The notes beneath the pieces are model-generated. The model was not told where the DNA came from. It did no database searches and saw only the letters and a list, made by a program, of their open reading frames with translations. Shown one piece after another: positions 6,724 through 12,323 of a DNA stretch of 12,323 bases. This DNA comes from CAZUMJ01 sp964621605. Its GTDB lineage: Bacteria > Actinomycetota > Acidimicrobiia > Acidimicrobiales > Iamiaceae. The position numbers were made by a program, and so were the translations under genes. Within the stretch, counting starts at the first letter, position 1, and the number at the start of each line of letters is the position of its first letter. The stretch lies in NCBI GenBank assembly GCA_964621605.1, contig CAZUMJ010000056.1, positions 1-12,323 of the forward strand, written 5' to 3'.

Positions 6724-7688
6724 GCGGCGTCGGTCCTGCGCCCGGCCGCCACGGCGGCGACGGTGCGCGCGTCGCGGCAGCGTTCGGGTGGCACCCCCGC
6801 GAGGTGCTCGACCTCTCGGCGAGTCTGAACCCCGTGGCGCCGGACGTCGTCGCTCTGGCACGCGAGCACCTCGATGCCGTCGGGCGTTACCCGGACCCCG
6901 TCGGGGCGACGGCGGCCTTGGCGTCGGCGATGGGGGTCGACCCGGGCGAGTTGCTCCTCACCAACGGCGGTGCCGAGGCGATCGCGCTCGTCGCGGCCGA
7001 GGTCGGGGGTGCGGTGTTGGCAGAACCGGACTTCTCGCTCTACCCACGTGGCGTGTCAGGACCGCCCGACGGTCAGCCCGCCCACTTCCCGACCTGGCGG
7101 TCGAACCCGCACAGCCCCTCGGGTGACCTCGTCGATCCGCTGGCGACGGAGTGGCGCCAGGTGCGGGTCTGGGACGAGGCGTTCTTCCCGCTCGCCACGG
7201 GTCGTTGGACGAGCGGCGTCCACCACGACGGGGCCGTCGTCGTGGGCTCGCTCACCAAGCTGTGGTCGTGCCCCGGGTTGCGCCTCGGCTACGTGCTCGA
7301 CGCCGACCGCGACCGGATGGCACGCCTGCGTGCGCGCCAACCTGCGTGGTCGGTGGGCACGCTCGCCGCGGCCGTCGTGAAGGACCTGCTGACCTGCACC
7401 GACCTGCCGAGGTGGGCGCGTGCGGTCGCCGACCTGCGGGGGCGCCTCGTCGAGGCGTTGCGCGCTGCCGTGGGAGAGGGAGTCCGCATCGAGGTGGGTG
7501 CAGCGCCGTGGGTCTGGGTGCACGGCGCCGCCGGGTGGCGAGACGCGTTGATGCAACGCGGGGTGGTGGTGCGTGACGGCGCCACGTTGGGACGGGTCGG
7601 CGCGGTGCGCATCGCCGTGCCCGACGATGCCGGGCGGGAGCGACTGCTGGGCGCCCTCGCCTGGGGGCGGGGGGCGGGCTGCCTCTAG
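6720..7688 (+). CDS. cobC: CobC-type class I/II aminotransferase (probable threonine-phosphate decarboxylase)
   Basis: A 322-residue PLP-dependent fold type I protein related to histidinol-phosphate aminotransferase. In cobalamin operons this family (CobC, or CobD in Salmonella naming) decarboxylates L-threonine O-3-phosphate to aminopropanol phosphate for CbiB. The opening RHGGDGARVAAAFGW-HPREVLDLSASLNP is characteristic of the cobalamin branch. Further motifs are TNGGAEAI, NPHSPSG from N129 (NPNNPTG equivalent), WDEAFF, and the Schiff-base lysine K180 in GSLTKLWSCPGLRLGY. The interval between Y108 and N129 is only 20 residues where relatives usually have clearly more, so one subdomain element looks shortened. 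The GTG at 6720 overlaps the cobD stop. The longer open frame upstream lies inside cobD and was rejected. The TAG stop (7686-7688) is also the start of a -10-like hexamer for cobT. Decarboxylase versus aminotransferase activity cannot be settled from sequence. Confidence 0.85.
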   Translation: MSGVGPAPGRHGGDGARVAAAFGWHPREVLDLSASLNPVAPDVVALAREHLDAVGRYPDPVGATAALASAMGVDPGELLLTNGGAEAIALVAAEVGGAVLAEPDFSLYPRGVSGPPDGQPAHFPTWRSNPHSPSGDLVDPLATEWRQVRVWDEAFFPLATGRWTSGVHHDGAVVVGSLTKLWSCPGLRLGYVLDADRDRMARLRARQPAWSVGTLAAAVVKDLLTCTDLPRWARAVADLRGRLVEALRAAVGEGVRIEVGAAPWVWVHGAAGWRDALMQRGVVVRDGATLGRVGAVRIAVPDDAGRERLLGALAWGRGAGCL

Positions 7689-7691
7689 GGT
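7686..7691 (+). promoter_or_regulatory. Candidate internal -10 element (TAGGGT) of cobT
   Basis: TAGGGT shares its TAG with the cobC stop codon and ends 7 nt before ATG 7699, the spacing of a leaderless start. AGGG inside it could instead serve as a weak Shine-Dalgarno at 8-nt spacing, so the role is ambiguous. Confidence 0.3.
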
Positions 7692-7698
7692 GCCTGCC

Positions 7699-8901
7699 AT
7701 GACGTCGCCCGTACCGTCGCCCGCCGCAGCTGCGGAGGGCGACGCAGCGCCTGTCCCGCACGACGGCACGGCCCCCGAGGCACCGTCGGCGACGGGCTCG
7801 TTCATGCGGGCGTGCGAGCAGTTACAGCCCCTCGACGAGGTGGCGTTCGCCGAGGCCACTGCCCGGCACGGTCGGCTCACGAAACCGCCGGGTGCGCTCG
7901 GTGAGCTCGAGGACCTGGGTTGCCGGCTGGCCGCGATCGCCGGGGTGTGCCCGCCTCCTGCTCCCTCCCCGGCTGCGGTCGCGGTGTTCGCCGGAGACCA
8001 CGGGGTGGTGGCCCAGGGCGTCACGCCGTGGCCGCAGGAGGTGACCGCGCAGATGGTCGCCAACTTCGCCGCGGGTGGTGCCGCGGTGAACGTCCTGGCT
8101 CGTACGGTCGGTGCGGCAGTGGTCGTCGTCGACGTGGGCGTCGCCACCGACATCCCGCTTCCGCCGACGACACGGCGTCACATCCCGTCCGTGCTCGACG
8201 GTGCCGACCTGGCGGAGCCGATCTTCCTCGCCCGACGTGTGCGTGCCGGCACCGCGGACCTCTCCGAGGGGCCGGCCATGGGCGTCGACCACGCGATCAC
8301 GGCGTGCGACGTGGGGGCGGCCGTGGCCGCTGAGCTCGTCGCCGCGGGGGCGCGGTGCCTCGTGACCGGCGACATGGGCATCGGCAACACGACGGCCTCG
8401 GCCGCGTTGATCGCGGCATTCACGGGATGTGGTGCGCTTGGCGCGACGGGCCGCGGCACGGGGATCGACGAGGCGACCCTCGCGCACAAGCGGACGATCG
8501 TCGCCGGTGCCGTCGAACGGCTCGAGCCGGAGCTCGATCCGCTCGAGGTGCTTGCCCGCATCGGCGGGTTGGAGCACGCCGCGCTCGTGGGCTTCATCGT
8601 GGGCGGCGCAGCGGCAGGGGTGCCGGTCGTGATCGACGGTGTCATCGCGCTCGCGGCGCTGCTCGTGGCGGAGGCACTCGCTCCCGGCGTCGCGCAGCGT
8701 GTCGTGGCGGGCCACCGCTCGACCGAGCCGGGTGCGTCCCAGGCCCTCGCGCAGCTCGAGCTCAACCCGCTCCTCGACCTGGGTCTGCGGTTGGGGGAGG
8801 GCAGCGGTGCGTGCCTCGCGCTGCCGCTCGTCGATGCGGCCGCGCGCATCCTCAGCGAGATGGCCACCTTCGACGAAGCGGGTGTGGTCGACAGGACCTG
8901 A
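7699..8901 (+). CDS. cobT: Nicotinate-nucleotide--dimethylbenzimidazole phosphoribosyltransferase
   Basis: A 400-residue CobT that transfers phosphoribose from nicotinate mononucleotide to the lower-ligand base, usually 5,6-dimethylbenzimidazole, giving alpha-ribazole phosphate for CobS. Family motifs are RHGRLTKPPGALGELE near 60-75, AGDHGVVAQGVTPWPQEVTAQM (D100, H101), GDMGIGNTTASAA from 224, TGRGTGID, and the catalytic glutamate E367 in RLGEGSGACLALPLVDAA. The first 35 residues are an Ala/Pro/Ser-rich extension without family similarity. An in-frame ATG at 7804 would remove it and give about 365 residues, close to the usual size. I keep ATG 7699 because of the TAGGGT hexamer 7 nt upstream. 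It is the last gene of the cob operon, 10 nt after cobC, ending 9 nt from the convergent helicase stop. Confidence 0.94.
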   Translation: MTSPVPSPAAAAEGDAAPVPHDGTAPEAPSATGSFMRACEQLQPLDEVAFAEATARHGRLTKPPGALGELEDLGCRLAAIAGVCPPPAPSPAAVAVFAGDHGVVAQGVTPWPQEVTAQMVANFAAGGAAVNVLARTVGAAVVVVDVGVATDIPLPPTTRRHIPSVLDGADLAEPIFLARRVRAGTADLSEGPAMGVDHAITACDVGAAVAAELVAAGARCLVTGDMGIGNTTASAALIAAFTGCGALGATGRGTGIDEATLAHKRTIVAGAVERLEPELDPLEVLARIGGLEHAALVGFIVGGAAAGVPVVIDGVIALAALLVAEALAPGVAQRVVAGHRSTEPGASQALAQLELNPLLDLGLRLGEGSGACLALPLVDAAARILSEMATFDEAGVVDRT

Positions 8902-8912
8902 CGCGGCAGGTC
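8895..8912. terminator. Possible bidirectional terminator hairpin between cobT and the helicase
   Basis: GACCTG (8895-8900) and CAGGTC (8907-8912) form a perfect 6-bp inverted repeat around ACGCGG. It covers the cobT TGA (8899-8901) and most of the opposite-strand TGA (8911-8913). There is no U-tract on either side, so efficiency as an intrinsic terminator is doubtful. Confidence 0.35.
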
Positions 8913-10737
8913 AGCGGTTCTCGAACCGCTCGCGCCGCACGACCGTCTTCTTGCCCTTGATGGTGCTCTGGCGCATGGCGTCGAGGACCTCGTTCACCGC
9001 TTCGGTAGGTACCTCGACGAGCGAGAAGTTGCCCTGGATGCGGATGGCGCCGATGTCGCGCCCGGTGAGGCTCGTCTCGCCGGCGAACGCGCCGACGAGG
9101 TCCTGTGGCCGCACGCCCTGGTCGCGGCCGGCAGCCACGTACAGCCGGGTCATCTCGTGGGATGGGCGGCGATCGTGGCCGCCGCGGTCGTGGTTGCCGC
9201 CGCGCCCGTCGCGGCCACCGTCCCTGTCGAACGACCGACCCCGGTCACGGTCGCCGTCGAACGACCGACCCCGGTCATGGTCGTAGCCTCGCTCGGACCT
9301 GTCGTTTCGGTCGCCACGGTTGAACCGGTCCGGCCTTTCGCTTCGTTCGGGCCGGTCACGCGGCAGGCGGGCCGGGGGGATCTCTCGCTCTTCGTCGAGG
9401 TTCGCGCCCGAGGCTTCGTGCGCCACCTTGAGCGCACCGAGCGCGATCTGCACGGCGTCGAAGTCTTCCGCGAGCGTCTCCACGACGATGCGGAAGCGTT
9501 CGATGTCCTCTTCGTCGCTGAGGGCGTCGCGCACCGCGGCGAGGGTCTGCTCCAGGCGGTGGGAGCGCAGGTCGTCGATGCTGGGAACCTGCGCGACCTC
9601 CATGCGGCGTCGGGTCACCCGTTCGATGTTCTTGAGCGTGCGGTGCTCCCGAGGGTCGACGAGCGTGATCGCGGTGCCTTCACGGCCTGCGCGTCCGACT
9701 CGCCCGATGCGGTGCACGTACGACGCCGGGGCGGACGGCACGTCGTAGTTGACGACATGGGTGAGCACGTCGATGTCGAGGCCTCGGGCGGCGACGTCGG
9801 TTGCGATCAGCAGCTCGGCGCTGCCGGAACGCACCCGTGCCATGACGCGGTCGCGCTGCTCCTGGCTCATCCCGCCGTGGAGGGCCTGCGCGGCATACCC
9901 CCGGCCGTTGAGCGTCTCGGTGAGCTCGTCGACCTCGACACGGGTTCGGCAGAACACGATCGCGGCGGTCGGGTCTTCGAGGTCGAGGATGCGTCCGAGG
10001 GCGGCGGCCTTGTGGCTGCGGCGCACGACGTAGGCCGTCTCGCGGACCCGGGCCGTCTCCCCTTCGGGCGTGGCTTCCTCGGTGAGGCGGATCTGGGCGG
10101 GGTCGGTGAGGTGCTCGCGGGCGATGTGGACGATACGGGGCGGGAGGGTTGCCGAGAACAGCACGGTCTGGCGGTCGTCGGGTGTGGCGTCGAGGATCGC
10201 ATCGAGGTCTTCTGCGAAGCCCATGTCGAGCATCTCGTCGGCCTCGTCGAGGACGACCTCCTGCAGCCCGTCGAGGTCGAGGCTGCCGCGGCGCAGGTGG
10301 TCGAGGCACCGACCCGGGGTGGCGACGACGACGTCGACCGGGCGTTGCAGCGCCTGGAGTTGCCGCCCCATCGGTGAGCCGCCGTAGAGGGGGACGACGC
10401 GCACGTCGAGCGCCCGGCCGTAGCGGTGGATGGCCTCCGACACCTGCATCGCCAGCTCGCGGGTGGGAACGAGCACCAGCAGGTCGGGTTGCCCCGGCGG
10501 GCGTGGCGTGCCGTCACGCTCAGCGGCCAGGAGCTCGAGCGCGGGAAGCGCGAACGCCGCGGTCTTGCCCGTGCCGGTGGCTGCTTGCCCGATGAGGTCA
10601 CGGCCTTCGATGAGCGTCGGGATGGTGGCCGCCTGGATCGGTGTCGGCTCCTCGTAGCCGAGCACCGTGAGCGCCTCGACGATCTCCGCACGGAGACCGA
10701 GGGCAGCAAAGGTGTCGGGGGAAGGAGCAGAGGCCAT
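8911..10737 (-). CDS. deaD: DEAD-box ATP-dependent RNA helicase (DeaD/CsdA type)
   Basis: A 608-residue DEAD-box RNA helicase that unwinds structured RNA using ATP; DeaD/CsdA relatives act in ribosome assembly, mRNA decay and cold adaptation. The core carries the Q motif (GYEEPTPIQ, Q35), motif I ATGTGKT (K58), PTRELA, TPGR, DEAD at 164-167, SATLP, IVFCRTRVEVDEL, ATDVAARGLDI and HRIGRVGRAGREG. After about residue 455 comes a disordered stretch rich in Arg/Asp/Gly, including a 10-residue tandem repeat (DRGRSFDG/DRGRSFDR). It is followed by a DbpA-type RNA-binding domain at about 527-608 (MTRLYVAAGRDQGVRPQDLVGAF, ending in a basic VRRERFENR). The start at 10737 is fixed by GGAGG on the minus strand, 8 nt upstream, and by MASAPSPDTFAALGL preceding the Q motif. 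The open frame continues further upstream only as a shadow over the cupin gene. It is divergent from the cupin and convergent with cobT, so it is a separate transcription unit. Confidence 0.95.
   Translation of the reverse strand: MASAPSPDTFAALGLRAEIVEALTVLGYEEPTPIQAATIPTLIEGRDLIGQAATGTGKTAAFALPALELLAAERDGTPRPPGQPDLLVLVPTRELAMQVSEAIHRYGRALDVRVVPLYGGSPMGRQLQALQRPVDVVVATPGRCLDHLRRGSLDLDGLQEVVLDEADEMLDMGFAEDLDAILDATPDDRQTVLFSATLPPRIVHIAREHLTDPAQIRLTEEATPEGETARVRETAYVVRRSHKAAALGRILDLEDPTAAIVFCRTRVEVDELTETLNGRGYAAQALHGGMSQEQRDRVMARVRSGSAELLIATDVAARGLDIDVLTHVVNYDVPSAPASYVHRIGRVGRAGREGTAITLVDPREHRTLKNIERVTRRRMEVAQVPSIDDLRSHRLEQTLAAVRDALSDEEDIERFRIVVETLAEDFDAVQIALGALKVAHEASGANLDEEREIPPARLPRDRPERSERPDRFNRGDRNDRSERGYDHDRGRSFDGDRDRGRSFDRDGGRDGRGGNHDRGGHDRRPSHEMTRLYVAAGRDQGVRPQDLVGAFAGETSLTGRDIGAIRIQGNFSLVEVPTEAVNEVLDAMRQSTIKGKKTVVRRERFENR
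9226..9283 (-). repeat. 30-bp tandem repeat in the helicase linker
   Basis: Two copies, 9226-9255 and 9256-9283, match almost perfectly (one internal difference over the first 28 positions). They encode the repeated 10-residue unit DRGRSFD-x-DR in the disordered linker between the helicase core and the DbpA-type domain. Confidence 0.8.
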
Positions 10738-10745
10738 GGGAAGAT

Positions 10746-10750
10746 CCTCC
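10746..10750 (-). promoter_or_regulatory. Shine-Dalgarno of the DEAD-box helicase
   Basis: CCTCC on the plus strand reads GGAGG on the minus strand, 8 nt before ATG 10737. This decides the helicase start over the longer open frame. Confidence 0.75.
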
Positions 10751-10764
10751 CCGCTGCGTGGCCG

Positions 10765-10782
10765 TGACGCCAGTTGACGCCA
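10765..10782 (+). repeat. Paired TGACGCCA direct repeat
   Basis: TGACGCCA at 10765-10772 and again at 10775-10782, exactly 10 bp apart, about 28 bp upstream of the helicase start. Equal faces of the helix suggest a possible regulator site, which is an inference. Confidence 0.45.
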
Positions 10783-10873
10783 CGCGCCCGGCACACCCGG
10801 TGCCGCCACCAACGGGCGCTGCCGGGTTTGTGGGCGCCGTCGCTGTCGACCCGCCACGACCCGGCCCGAGGGG

Positions 10874-10879
10874 TACGGT
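10874..10879 (+). promoter_or_regulatory. Candidate -10 element (TACGGT) of the cupin gene
   Basis: TACGGT is the only TANNNT hexamer on the plus strand of the divergent region. It would give a leader of about 40 nt containing the AGGAGG ribosome site. No -35 is recognised. Confidence 0.35.
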
Positions 10880-10916
10880 GCGGCCGCGTCGCCTCGCCGG
10901 GAGTGCGGACGCGTCG

Positions 10917-10922
10917 AGGAGG
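10917..10922 (+). promoter_or_regulatory. Shine-Dalgarno of the cupin gene
   Basis: A perfect AGGAGG, 4 nt before GTG 10927, sets the start and rules out the longer frame opening at 10774. Confidence 0.8.
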
Positions 10923-10926
10923 AACC

Positions 10927-11385
10927 GTGTCCGAGACCCCCGCCGTTCCTGTGGCCCTGCACCGTGGCGCTGACGAGCTGCCGTTCGTCGAGATCGGTGG
11001 CGGCAACAAGTTGAAGGTGATCCAGGTCGACCACGCCGACGGGCTGTGGATCGTCGAGAACCTCTTCCAGAAGAGCTACGTCGTGCAGACCCACCGCCAC
11101 ACCGGCCCGGTGTACGCCTACACGACCTCTGGTGCGTGGAAGTACGCCGAGTACCCGGAGGTGAACCGTGCCGGCTCGTTCCTGTTCGAACCGGCCGGCT
11201 CGCAGCACACCCTCACCGTGCTCGAAGACGACACCCACGTGTGGTTCCAGATGTACGGCGTGAACCTGAACCTCGACGCCGACGGCAACATCGAGAGCGT
11301 GTTCGACGGCCCGAGCACCCTCGAGGCGTACTACATGCTGGCCGAGGCGGAAGGCTTCGGGCGCCCCGACGTCCTCGTGCGCTGA
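10927..11385 (+). CDS. Cupin protein resembling 2,4'-dihydroxyacetophenone dioxygenase
   Basis: A 152-residue single-domain cupin. H56 and H58 in THRHTGPVYAYTTSG and H94 in EPAGSQHTL form the histidine metal set; E75 or E88 could be a fourth ligand. The spacing between the second and third His (36 residues) and the sequence around the HxH motif resemble, from memory, 2,4'-dihydroxyacetophenone dioxygenase, a non-haem iron enzyme that cleaves a C-C bond next to a ketone. It also resembles ChrR-like cupins (anti-sigma domain), but the zinc-binding N-terminal domain of ChrR is absent. The C-terminal half (VFDGPSTLEAYYMLAEAEGFGRPDVLVR) matches the dioxygenase-like branch. The GTG start follows a perfect AGGAGG. 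No aromatic catabolic genes lie nearby, so the real substrate is uncertain and it may be a generic metal-dependent cupin. murI starts 43 nt downstream. Confidence 0.8.
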   Translation: MSETPAVPVALHRGADELPFVEIGGGNKLKVIQVDHADGLWIVENLFQKSYVVQTHRHTGPVYAYTTSGAWKYAEYPEVNRAGSFLFEPAGSQHTLTVLEDDTHVWFQMYGVNLNLDADGNIESVFDGPSTLEAYYMLAEAEGFGRPDVLVR

Positions 11386-11387
11386 GC

Positions 11388-11419
11388 GGCTACGGCCGGG
11401 AGCACCGCACGACGTAGCC
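11388..11419 (+). repeat. Inverted repeat overlapping the murI -10 element
   Basis: GGCTACG (11388-11394) and CGTAGCC (11413-11419) are perfect 7-bp inverted arms separated by 18 nt. The right arm contains most of TAGCCT, the putative murI -10. It could be a terminator stem for the cupin gene or an operator for murI. No U-tract follows. Confidence 0.45.
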
Positions 11420-11420
11420 T
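11415..11420 (+). promoter_or_regulatory. Candidate -10 element (TAGCCT) of murI
   Basis: TAGCCT ends 8 nt before GTG 11429, and no Shine-Dalgarno is present between them, which suggests a leaderless transcript. Confidence 0.4.
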
Positions 11421-11428
11421 CGGCCGCC

Positions 11429-12289
11429 GTGACAGGTGACGGTCGCCCGATCGGCGTGTTCGACAGCGGGTTCGGTGGGCTCACCGTCGCGCGGGCACTG
11501 ATCGACCTGTTGCCTTCGGAAGACCTGGTGTACGTCGGCGACACCGGCCGCTACCCGTACGGCCCGCGCGACCTCGACGAGGTGCGCGGCTTCGCGCTGC
11601 AGATCTCCCGGTACCTGGTGGACGCACACGACGTGAAGCTCGTGATCGTGGCGTGCAACACCGCGGCTGCGGCGGCCCTGGGGGAGCTGCAAGCCACCTT
11701 GCCGGTCCCCGTGGTGGGGGTCATCGAGCCGGGTGTGCGGGCGCTGGTGCGCGCGACGGAGCGCGGACGCGTCGGGGTCATCGGGACGACCGGGACGGTG
11801 TCGTCGGGTGCGTACCCGCTGGCGGTGGAGGCGACCGGAGCGTCGGTGCAGCTGACGTGCTGCGCGTGCCCGGGCTTCGTCGAGTTCGTGGAGCGCGGCG
11901 AGACCGACAGCGACCAGGTGCACGTCCTGGCGGAGCGCCTGCTCGAGCCGGTGCGGGTGGCGAAGGTCGACGCGCTGCTGCTCGGCTGCACCCACTACCC
12001 GTACCTCGCCCGGACCATCAGCGATGTGCTCGGCCGTGACGTCGTGCTCGTCTCGTCAGCCGACGAGACCGCCTTCGAGGTGCGAGCGATCCTCGACGGC
12101 ACCTTGGCAGCACCGTCCGATCTCGACGGGGCGGGCGAACGGCACGTGGGGCGCAACCCGCAAGCGGGCCCCGGTGTGCGTCGCTTCCTGTCCTCGGGTG
12201 ATGTCGCCTGGTTCCGTGAGCTCGGTGGCCGACTGCTCGGTCCGGAGTTGGCCGATGTCGAGGCACTTCGCTGGCCTGAGGGTGTGTGA
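11429..12289 (+). CDS. murI: Glutamate racemase
   Basis: A 286-residue cofactor-independent glutamate racemase, a cytosolic enzyme that converts L- to D-glutamate for peptidoglycan stem peptides. The N-terminal GVFDSGFGGLTV carries D12 and S13. YVGDTGRYPYG is the conserved substrate-loop motif. The two catalytic cysteines are C76 in VACNTA and C187 in LLGCTHYPYL. Between them lie VPVVGVIEPGV and GVIGTTGTVSSGAY. All expected motifs and the length are normal. The GTG start at 11429 was chosen because the FDSG motif begins ten residues later and TAGCCT lies 8 nt upstream. The TGA (12287-12289) overlaps a GTG of a possible next gene as GTGA. Confidence 0.95.
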   Translation: MTGDGRPIGVFDSGFGGLTVARALIDLLPSEDLVYVGDTGRYPYGPRDLDEVRGFALQISRYLVDAHDVKLVIVACNTAAAAALGELQATLPVPVVGVIEPGVRALVRATERGRVGVIGTTGTVSSGAYPLAVEATGASVQLTCCACPGFVEFVERGETDSDQVHVLAERLLEPVRVAKVDALLLGCTHYPYLARTISDVLGRDVVLVSSADETAFEVRAILDGTLAAPSDLDGAGERHVGRNPQAGPGVRRFLSSGDVAWFRELGGRLLGPELADVEALRWPEGV

Positions 12290-12323
12290 AGATCGACCCT
12301 CGGATTCGTGTCCACCGGTACCG
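12286..12323 (+). CDS. Possible 5' end of a downstream gene (partial)
   Basis: GTG 12286-12288 overlaps the murI stop in the GTGA arrangement used three times in the cob operon. The frame stays open to the window edge (VKIDPRIRVHRY). Twelve codons are too few to identify a product, and third positions are less uniformly G/C than in the other genes. Confidence 0.35.
   Translation, partial: MKIDPRIRVHRY

Larger units (their letters stand above)
10738..10926. promoter_or_regulatory. Divergent intergenic region between helicase and cupin
   Basis: These 189 bp must hold promoters for both divergent genes. From the helicase side they contain its ribosome site; two TGACGCCA copies at 10765-10772 and 10775-10782, one helical turn apart; ACCCGG/CCGGGT arms at 10795-10800 and 10822-10827 that could pair around a 21-nt loop; TACGGT at 10874-10879; and the cupin ribosome site at 10917-10922. 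No TANNNT hexamer is seen for the minus strand near the helicase start. Confidence 0.55.

Noticed and set aside
9157..10377. A 406-residue plus-strand open frame within the helicase
   Set aside because: It is antisense to the DEAD-box core motifs; a compositional shadow.
10795..10827. Hairpin ACCCGG...CCGGGT as a terminator
   Set aside because: It lies in a divergent promoter region with no gene ending there, and the 6-bp stem with a 21-nt loop is weak. It is noted only as part of the intergenic region.
10774..10926. Longer cupin start at 10774
   Set aside because: The extra residues are Arg/Pro-rich spacer translation; the perfect AGGAGG before GTG 10927 fixes the start.
10738..11544. N-terminal extension of the helicase frame across the cupin and into murI
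   Set aside because: The frame merely stays open through the antisense of the cupin gene. The GGAGG-preceded ATG at 10737 gives the normal N-terminus before the Q motif.
1..12323. Mobile element, prophage, toxin-antitoxin or CRISPR system
   Set aside because: No transposase or integrase motifs, terminal inverted repeats, regularly spaced repeats or small paired genes were seen. Composition is uniform throughout.

Overview
The window is very GC-rich and almost fully coding. Its genes show near-universal G/C at third codon positions, frequent GTG starts and very short gaps or 1-4 nt overlaps. This suggests a high-GC actinobacterium. An Acidimicrobiia-type lineage is possible, but that is a guess from style and gene content. 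No tRNA, rRNA, insertion sequence, phage gene or CRISPR array is visible.

Layout. Bases 1-57 are the last codons of an unknown plus-strand gene. Bases 66-1544 encode an ADP-ribosylglycohydrolase joined to a HCX5R (dual-specificity/tyrosine-type) phosphatase domain, interrupted by one in-frame TAG at 321-323 where the family normally has Trp. A short degenerate tandem repeat leads into a classical SDR oxidoreductase (1620-2468) and a small class I SAM methyltransferase (2479-3105).

The core is a seven-gene corrinoid salvage and nucleotide-loop assembly operon (3157-8901): cobO, cbiZ, cobU, cobS, cobD/cbiB, a CobC-type aminotransferase and cobT. Together they can adenosylate an incoming corrinoid, cut off a cobinamide side chain (CbiZ), re-attach aminopropanol phosphate (CobC product plus CbiB), activate the product as AdoCbi-GDP (CobU), activate the lower-ligand base (CobT) and join the halves (CobS). 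No corrin-ring genes, corrinoid transporter or final phosphatase lie in the window, so the locus looks built for salvage or remodelling. No cobalamin riboswitch fits in the 51-bp gap before cobO. That gap instead holds a -10-like hexamer, a C-rich direct repeat and a good Shine-Dalgarno.

A convergent DEAD-box RNA helicase of the DeaD/CsdA type (10737-8911, minus) ends 9 nt from the cobT stop, with a small hairpin covering both stop codons. It shares a 189-bp divergent intergenic region with a plus-strand cupin resembling 2,4'-dihydroxyacetophenone dioxygenase (10927-11385). Glutamate racemase murI follows (11429-12289), and its stop codon overlaps the start of a possible next gene running off the end.

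Several starts (SDR, cobT, murI) lie 7-8 nt after a TANNNT hexamer with no convincing Shine-Dalgarno at the chosen start. That is the layout expected of leaderless transcripts.
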